A DNA stretch of 64,000 nt from Patiria miniata (lineage: Eukaryota; Echinodermata; Asteroidea; Valvatida; Asterinidae): NCBI RefSeq assembly GCF_015706575.1, contig NW_024037056.1, forward strand, positions 12,537,176 to 12,601,175. Reading direction: 5' to 3'. Made by a program: the position numbers and the translations under genes. Under the pieces are notes generated by a model. It was given only the letters and a program-made list of their open reading frames with translations, ran no database searches and had not been told where the DNA came from. This document shows positions 12,588-21,500 of the stretch, piece by piece (the stretch's first letter is position 1; the number at the start of each line of letters is the position of its first letter).

Positions 12588-15500
12588 GGGATTGTTCCAT
12601 TATAAGCACGGAGTGGACACGGCAAAGATGATCAAAAGAGACGCGAGAATCGAACAGACTGCCAGACTCGAGCAGAATCGGCAAGTTACGCCTACCAACC
12701 AACATGCCCCGCCAACACACCAACAGGCTCCGCCCACACACCAACAGGCTCCGCCCACACACCAACAGGCCCCGCCCACACACCAACAGGCCCCGCCCCC
12801 GTATCAGTTCGACCAACAGCAGCAATTGCAGCAACGACAGCAACAACAGTATCAACTAAGGATGCAACAACTGCAGCAGCAGCAGTACCAGTTGCAGTTG
12901 GAGCAACAGCAACTGCGACAGCAACAACAACAACTTCAAGCCAACGGAGCATCCGGGTACAACCGTACCAGGCCCAACTCTCGCCCCGGCAGGCAGCCGC
13001 ATGTCTCGGCCAAGTCGTCCCTCCGTCGCCGGCGAGACGATATCGGGCAAAAACGGCCAAGTCCCTGGGCATCCTGCAGATCGTCCTCGCCATCGTGTCG
13101 TTGGTGCTCGGTATCATCACGGCTGCCATTGGCGCATGGGGAGCGGCCATTGGCGTACCAATCTGGGGTGGTATCTGTGTAAGTTACTTCAAATGTTTAT
13201 CATGTATACTAGGACTTGGTACATGAATCTGGTACTTTACTGGCTGCGGCTTTTGGATCTTTTCATTAACACATGAAGCAATGAGTGACAATGCCTTGAC
13301 CAAGGTCCGGGCCCACTCACCATAACCTCAGGCTGGACTCGAACCTGCAGAATTCAATTTTCCAAATCACGAGGCCACGGTACTCCATCATTAAAGCCAC
13401 TGATATAGCTCAAGTAAAAACTCCACCATTATACTATGTTTTGCTGTGAACCGTACATTATCATCAGTGAACCAGTTTTCCTTTAATGATTTGTTTTACA
13501 TTCTCAGTTTTACCTACCGGCCGGAATACTAGGTGTTTTGTCCACAAAGCCAACGAACATGCAGAATTGTGTGGTGAGTGTCAAATGTCGTTTTCAGTAT
13601 AACTATTTATTGGACGTTTCAAAGATAAAATGTTCAGATAAAAAACAATGCAAACACAACAAACGCATATCGGGCATACGGCACAAGTTACACAGCAGAC
13701 AAATTAACCGGGACGGTTGTAACTAAAAAAACGCCATACTTAGTTAGGAAACAACTAACAAAAATAAGATCGAACTCTTTACCATGCAGCCTAAAGCATC
13801 GTTCGTATCATGATATATAAGGCTAAACAAATTTATGTCGCGATGATACTCACTATACAAACATCACTATTTTTCAAGTCACTAAAATATCTTAATTGTC
13901 ATGGTTTCCAAAAAAAACAAGCATTATGGTGTTGTCGATGACTGATGTCAATCAAATTTGGTTTTGCCCTTCACCGACGTATAAACACTGTATACTCAGT
14001 TTACCTTCCGAGTGAAAGTTGGAGAAAAAAACTCACTCGGTGGGTGGGACTCGAACCCACGACCTCCTGTTTTCGAGTGCAGATGTCTTACCACTCGACC
14101 ACTGAGCTAACGAGATCTGTTAGCTGGTTCGAATCTGATGTAATCACTGAGTATACAGTGTTTTTTTTTTCATTTACATCACCTCGACGCAAAATTCCAT
14201 CTTGAACAGATAATGATGTCCTTGATTTCGCAGAGAAAGCATCGATGTTGACGACAATGAATATTTTTGATCGAGAGCCGAACTCTCACTGGTCAATTCA
14301 CCATCCATAGGCGTGACGTGCCATGTTATTTTTGCTGCCTTTTTACCAAGCGCGCGCGCAAGGATTCCATGTTATATTGTATACTAATTCCTATATCTCT
14401 CCGCAGATAACCTCCTGCATGACCATGTCTATCCTCTCGTCATTAGCAGCAGGCACTAGCTTTATTATGTCGTGTATCGCAGCTACCAGTGAGTACGATT
14501 ACTATTCGTACTATCCGGTCCTGAATGTGAGTACAGAGTAGATAATAATATATCCTTACAAACACATTGGACAGAACTTTAAAACGGTGGTTGTGTTTAA
14601 AATTCCGTAACCATGAAAAGTACATGAGTGGTTTGAATGATTCTTGTACTGATATAGAAAGCTTATGAATTGGGCTTTCAGATCCTAGATTTTGAAAGTG
14701 CTACATGCAGAACTTCACTAAAACAATGGTCCCGACGTTTGGGTTTCGTGGTTTTTTTTACTCGCCTCGCCCAGATTTACTTTGGACAAAGGTGGAGACT
14801 TAGGTAGTACTGTAACATATTCATGGAATATCTTTTTCATTGTCATTGGCAGGTTGGTAACACGATAATGGACGCCATACTTGCCTTTGTTGCGTTCACA
14901 GAGGTATTGGTTGCAATTACGCAGTCTGCCTTCTGTTGCAAATACCGATGCGCTTGCTGCAACAAGCCAAATCAAGCGGTAAGGATTCTAGAATAATGAG
15001 GGTTGTTTTCATTAAATTTAATTTTGGAGTTATGAAAGCACATATAGTGTCCACTCATGCGTATCTGACCTATTGCCGTTTGCGAGTAAGCCTTGCCCCT
15101 TAAGCCGTGTCCGCACTGGACTTTTTTTTTGGAAGGTTTTACCGAGACGTTGGTAAAATGAAAAATGGTCAAATGTGACCACTGTCCGCACTTGGACTTT
15201 CGACACGGGAAATTTTACCCCGACCGCGTGGGAGAAGTAACCGAGCTGTCACAGTGTCAGTATAATGACTCACCGTACGCAGAAAACAAATTGCCGATCA
15301 CATTTTCAGCCACCGATACGCTCAGTAATATTACACACGCCATTTGCATGCATAACATAATCGTTTACACGATATTATTTCATCTTGACACGCTAAATCT
15401 TGACGAAAGGGCCTATAATTCTGACGCATTTGTGATGCACGTCGTCGAAGCCATGCCGCTGTACGATGTTCCGTGCGGCAGCAGTGCCATCAGTATTCGT

Positions 15501-18500
15501 TGGTTCCCATCGCATGCTCACAGAATCGAAGCTATTATGATGTGGGCCAGGAACCAGTGACTACGGCCTACGTACGGTACCGGACCATGATGTTCCGTGC
15601 ATGACTACAGTAGCGTATCAGGACGAATTTGGATCGTAGAAAATAACATATAGACACCCTATGGAATTCACGTTCAGAGTTTTGTTTGTCTCGGATTTTG
15701 CGCGTTGTTCCGCGTCCATTTGTAGTAATTGGACTGTTATATTGCACAAGCTGCGGTGACAATAATTTTCCCGTTATATAACCCTTCGAAAACCATGATG
15801 ACACCAGGACACCGAACTCAGAACATGACATTTTCCAAAATGGCGGATGCATTCTTCTATTTTTCCCGAATGTTGCTGATGCTTGCGTCCGAATGAGCCG
15901 TATGACGAACATGGAGCGCCGAGGGCGCCCTCTCTCCGACAAGTTAACCTCTGACTAATACAGGATTTGTGAACTTTGACTGCTTTATTCTCATTCCTGT
16001 GTCGTGGGTGGACCACATGAGGTAAAACTGAAAGCAAGAAATACAAGGAAAATACACTAAGTACAATTAACAATGTGCACAAATTTACACAGGTTGGCAA
16101 GAGATTTAACACTACCAGACATAAAAATATAAATGAAATATTGAAAGATCAAAAAGTAATATGTCGAACTGATACATGTATAGGAAACATCACAAAGGTA
16201 AGTGCATAATATCATCTCAAAAATTCCAAGGGATAGTACATTCACATTAGATAATCTATGAAAATTAACCTACAGAACTGTGCTCTCCAAAAGATGAAGT
16301 ATCCTCAAACTTCCTATGGGTCTGGAATACTGAAATCATCAACCTAAAACAAAGAAAAATTGCATAGTTCCTAAATACACTGTAAACCTTGCAGCACTAC
16401 TGCAATTTCCAAATAAGGATACGCTCATCCCAAATATGGAATCCAGCTCATGAATATTCATAACATCGGAAAAAATGGCGAGAGCATGTGCTTAGGCAGG
16501 CCTCGTGTGCACACAAAACTAAGTTCCTAACCTTATATAACATTCCAACATCGTCGATATGAAAACATAAAATGACCAAATATCCACTGTTTCTTGACCA
16601 GAAAACAATACTGAACATTTCAGTCAGTTCATCTGAGAAACCGGCCTCGATATTGAGGGAAATTCTAAGGCACAAAATCAGGGAAAGTTTTCGCAAGGCA
16701 CAAGAAAATTATCGATACGATACAGAAAATCATGGTGGCAAAATGTGACTGAAAATTACGATACAAATTACTCATCAAATAACAATCAATAATCACTGAC
16801 ACAAGTATAAATGGAATCTTAAACTCACCAGTGGTCTTCTGGTGTAAGGCTATCGGTATAGAGTGGTCTCAAAAAGATGGAAAAATGGGCACTAAAATGG
16901 ACTAAAACTTGGCGTGACTGAACAATTGTGTAACTTGAGCGAAAAACTACAATGACCACGAGAGGGCGCAATACTACGATATCGCAACTCACACTGCCAG
17001 GGGTGAACATAACACTCCCCCCGTGGTGATACCATCATCACAATGTGAATACAATACAATACATGTAATAAGGTTACACTAAAACAGTAAAAACGGTTAA
17101 TAACAAGCAGAACTGCAGTAAATTTGAAAACAGCGAGTAAACACTTTAAACGCGGTGCCTACATGTCTAAGCAGCATCTGGTAGAGTCCAAGCTTCATGA
17201 TTTCCGCTGGACCATGGTGATCAGTCACTCCGAGGGAATCAGAAGAACCAAGTCGCTTATTGGCCGCAACAACGTCTTCTTCGTCAACTCACGGGCTGGT
17301 TGTAGAAACAGGCTCCTCTGGTCCGCGGCTACCATCTCCACGCTGGCTTTCCTGATGTGCCTCTGGCCATCAAGAACCCAGTAGCCTTCGTTCCTTATTG
17401 TACCCAAGGTAATGTGTCGACCTTGGTGGCTGCACTGCTGATGGAAGTGCTTGATGATGAGCTTTGTGACATAGTTGTTGTTTTTTGGTAGTACAGCTGG
17501 GTGTGTTGCTCTCTCTGACAGTTGAGCTTTCTGCAATCTGCCTCTGAGTACCCTGTTGCTGTCAAGGTAGGGGTTGAGCGAAGCCAGCTTGTTCTTCTTG
17601 GTCAACTTCCCACTTCTTAATTCGGCTAACTCGGTAGCAAAGGCTTCACTCTGCACACTCTTTATTATGACGGTCTCGGCTTTGAGACACTCTCTGATGG
17701 ACTTCGCCTTCTCACAGACATGCCAACCCTTGCAGTCAAATTCTGCTCTGAATGAGTTGGCAATGTGGAACAAGTTTGTAGTGGCTCTCATTGCTGAATC
17801 CCAACTTGAGAATCTGGTGAACCTCTCACTGCCGAAGGATGCATCGGGCAAGACAATCTTGTTGCAGCTTATCTTCTCTGGAGACACTTCTGGGTCATCC
17901 TGAAGTATTTCTATCTCTCTCTGCTTGTGGCTCGAGGGCAGGTCCTTTAGCCTCAGGAACTCTGGTCCGGCAATCCACATGGAACCACTTAACTCTGCTG
18001 CCAGAATGGACCTCAAAGCTAGGTCAGCTGGGTTTCTCTCTGATGGGACATACGCCCACTGCTCAGGCTCGGAGGTTTTGAGTAACCTGTTTACTCGGTT
18101 GCACACATAAGTGCGGAAGCGACGTTTTCTGTTGGTGATGTACCCCAGGACTACTTTGCTATCAGTGTAGAAGTTTGATTCGTCAACTTTAATCTGTAGT
18201 TCCTGGGTGACGTAGTCTTCCATTTCTGTGGCCAGAACTGATGCACAGAGCTCAAGGCGTGGGATGGTGACGGCTGCCTTAGGTGCGAGCTTTGCTTTAC
18301 CCATCACCAACTGGACATGGACTTCATCGTTGCTGCCAACCGTCCTCAAGTAGCAGACTGCGCCTATGGCCTTGTTTGAAGAGTCCCCAAAAGTATGTAG
18401 TTCTCTTCTCACTACTTCTGTGGTTGAGAATGGCGCAAATGAGCGTGGAACTCGCACATCTGTCAAGGCGATCAGGGACTTTCTCCACATCACCCAGTCT

Positions 18501-21500
18501 TGGAGCAGGTCCTTTGGAAGTGGATCATCCCAGCCACCGCCATCTCGAGTCATCTCTCGCAGCAGCATCTTCCCCTTGATGATCACAGGTGCTGCCAACC
18601 CAATCGGGTCAAAGACTCCATTGACTTCCGACAACACTGTCCTCTTGGTACATGCGTTGGCATTCGGTTCTGCTATTTGGAAAGTAAAGGAGTCTGCCTC
18701 TAAATCCCAGGATACTCCCAATGTACGCCGTATGGTGCTTTCATCTTTGTTGGAGAGGTCAGCTTCAGCCAGGTTCGGGGCCAACTCGCTTGGCTCAAAT
18801 GCTGCCAGGACACCAGCATCGCTGGAAGCGAACTTGTGCAGACGGATATTCGCAGTGGACAGGAGATCCTTCGTTCTCTTCAGCATGTCGACTGCCTCTT
18901 CCTTGGTTGGAAAAGACTTCAGAAGGTCGTCCATGTAGAAATTTCTTTCTATCAGCTCCCTCACATCGGTGCCAAACTCTGCTTCACCTTCTTCAGCGGT
19001 CTTTCTTAGGCCACTGATGGCCACAGCAGGGGATGGCTTGTTGCCAAAGACATGCACTGTCATGCAGTAAGTGACAATGGCTGCATTCGGGTTGTTGTCC
19101 TCATACCACAGGAAACGTAGGAATCTTGTGTGGTCTTCTCGGACTCTGAAAGCATAAAACATCTGCTCGATGTCTGCGGTGACTGCAACTGGCTCCTCTC
19201 GGAACCTGATCAGGACGCCCAGGAGCTGGTTCATCATATCAGGTCCACTTAACAAGACATCATTCAGGGAAACGCCTGAGAAGACGGCACTTGAGTCGAA
19301 CACCACCCTCAGCTTGTCAGGCTTCTGGGGGTGGTATACTCCGAAGTGTGGGAGGTACCAAACTTCTTCACTAGCACTAGTCGCCTCATCCAGAACCTGC
19401 TTAGCAAGTCCCTTCTCCAGAATCTTTCTCATGAACTCAATGTAGTGCTGCCTTTTCTTTTCATCCTTAGCCAGGGAGCTGGCCAGGGCTTTCATCCTGG
19501 ATACCGCTTGGGTCTTGTTGTTTGGCAGTCTTCTTCTATTCTTTCTGAGGGGCAAAGGTGGGCACCAGTTCCCATCTTGATCTTTCTTCATCTTGCCAGC
19601 GATCAGCTCCATGAACTCTCTGTCGTCGGAGGATGGCCCAAGACGTTCATCAGCACTAGTGCTGATGAACACTTCTTCCCCCAATTCAGCTGCTTTAGGC
19701 CTGGTATGAAAGACCTTCACTGCCTTGTCACATGGCTGGAATTGGGCGGAATGGCGACCGTTTCTCAAGACCTGCGTAAAGTAGGTGCTGATTACGTCTT
19801 GCTGCAGGTAGGAGATGTCTGTCCGGATGTGGGCACCGTTCAAACAAACCTCGCCGACAACGACCCAGCCTAGATCGAGACGGTGTGCCCATGGCTGGTC
19901 ATCTTTGCCGTTGATCACCTCTCTCACTTTGTGGAACTGCAGAGCATCTCTGCCAAGTAGCACTGCTATTTCGGCATCTTTGTTCAGGGGTGGTATCATC
20001 GGGGCAATTGGCTTTAGGTGATCAAAGGCTGCTGCCACCTCCGGTGTGGGTATCTCCGCCACATCTCCAGGAATGTTGTTGCACTCGAACAGTGTAGGCG
20101 TTGGAGCGGAAACTGTGCCGTCCATGCTCTCGATGACTAGGCCAGAAAGTTTTCTACCATGGACTTCCTGGAGGCCATTAACCGTCTTGACAGCATACGT
20201 TGACTTATTCTGTTCGACTCCTAATCTCTCAAGAAGATTTTCGTTGATGAGGGAACCATCACTCTGGTCGTCGATGATGACGTATGTGGTGATAACATGG
20301 TCCGGCTTTTCTTCCAGGTAGGCTTTTGCCAAACAAATTTTGGCGCATGACCGGCCTTCTTTACCGTTGCCACATACTCTGGTGCATTTAGGTGTGACGA
20401 TTATCTGGGGCCGGTTGTCATACTTCATGGTAGGGGGTGTCTGATTTGACGCTGGTGGAACTTCTTGACTGGGTGCAGGCCTGTGCATGACTGTGACATG
20501 GGACTTGCCACAGATGTCGCATCTCACTGGGGTCTTACAGTTCTTAATGATGTGGTTGGCCCTCAAACATCGGAAACACAGGCGATTCTCTTTCACAAAT
20601 GATATCTTCTCATCTATGGATTTCTGACAGAAGACCCGGCAATCCTGCAGCTTGTGTGCTGTGTTGTGTACCGGGCAACGGGATGTCTCCTTTGCTGCAG
20701 ACCCTTCCTCCACCCCCGTCTTTCTTACTGTGAAAGAAGGCCTTGACGAAGAGCGTTCAGCTGCACTCTTGACAGCATCAGTAAACTGGAAGCTCGGGTC
20801 GCTTTGCACTCTGGCATGGTGCTGGATGAACTTTACAAATTCCTCAAAAGGCGGGAAGAGGACTGCATGCTTCTTCTTGTATTCTGACCCCTTCTCTCGC
20901 CACTTGTTCTGAAGCCACTCTGGCAATTTCTGCACTAGGGGCTGCAATCCTCTCGAGGAATCCAACGCCAGCAACCCTGGAAACTTCTCTGACTCCTTCA
21001 GGTATTGGACCTCAAGGAGAAGATATCCGAACTCTTCCAGCTTGGTGCTGCCCTTTGGCGAGATCTTTTGGAACTGCTCTAGTCGGCCTGTGAGTTCTCG
21101 TTCCACTGCCTCAGGGGAGCCATGTTTTTGCTCCAGATACTCCCAGGTTCGCTTGAGGCCCTCTTCTGGTCTGTCAATGTGGATGGAATAGATCCTTTGG
21201 ACGAACGATTCTGTCTCGCCCTCAAGGGAACCCAGGACCAGGTTTAACTCCTCATATGGTTTAAGCTCAAGGTCCTTCGTTGCTTGTTGGAAGCTGCACT
21301 TCCAGGCCCGGTAGTTGCCCGCACTGCATTTGAATTTTCTGATTCCACTCTTTACCAGCTCTTTCTTCACCAACATGTTACTGATGGAGTTGAGACTCTC
21401 CTTGATGGGTGGGCTAGGGGGTTCCGGTAGCTTGCCATCTTTGGGGATATACTGTGACGGCAGTGCTGGCTTGGTTTCAGCATCATCCTTTTTGACTCGT

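Noticed and set aside
12692..13150. 152-residue minus-strand ORF over the poly-Q exon
   Set aside because: CAG- and GC-rich repeats leave every frame open. The plus-strand TM1 frame is homologous to paralogue 1, so this is a shadow.
15165..15560. 131-residue plus-strand ORF in intron 4 of MS4A-like gene 2
   Set aside because: No domain recognised, no upstream exon or promoter context, and it lies between spliced exons beside the retrotransposon. Chance ORF or repeat remnant is likelier.
17124..17384. Plus-strand ORFs across the BEL/Pao element (for example 17124-17384, 18366-18938, 19331-19873)
   Set aside because: They are antisense shadows of the 1,578-residue gag-pol ORF.
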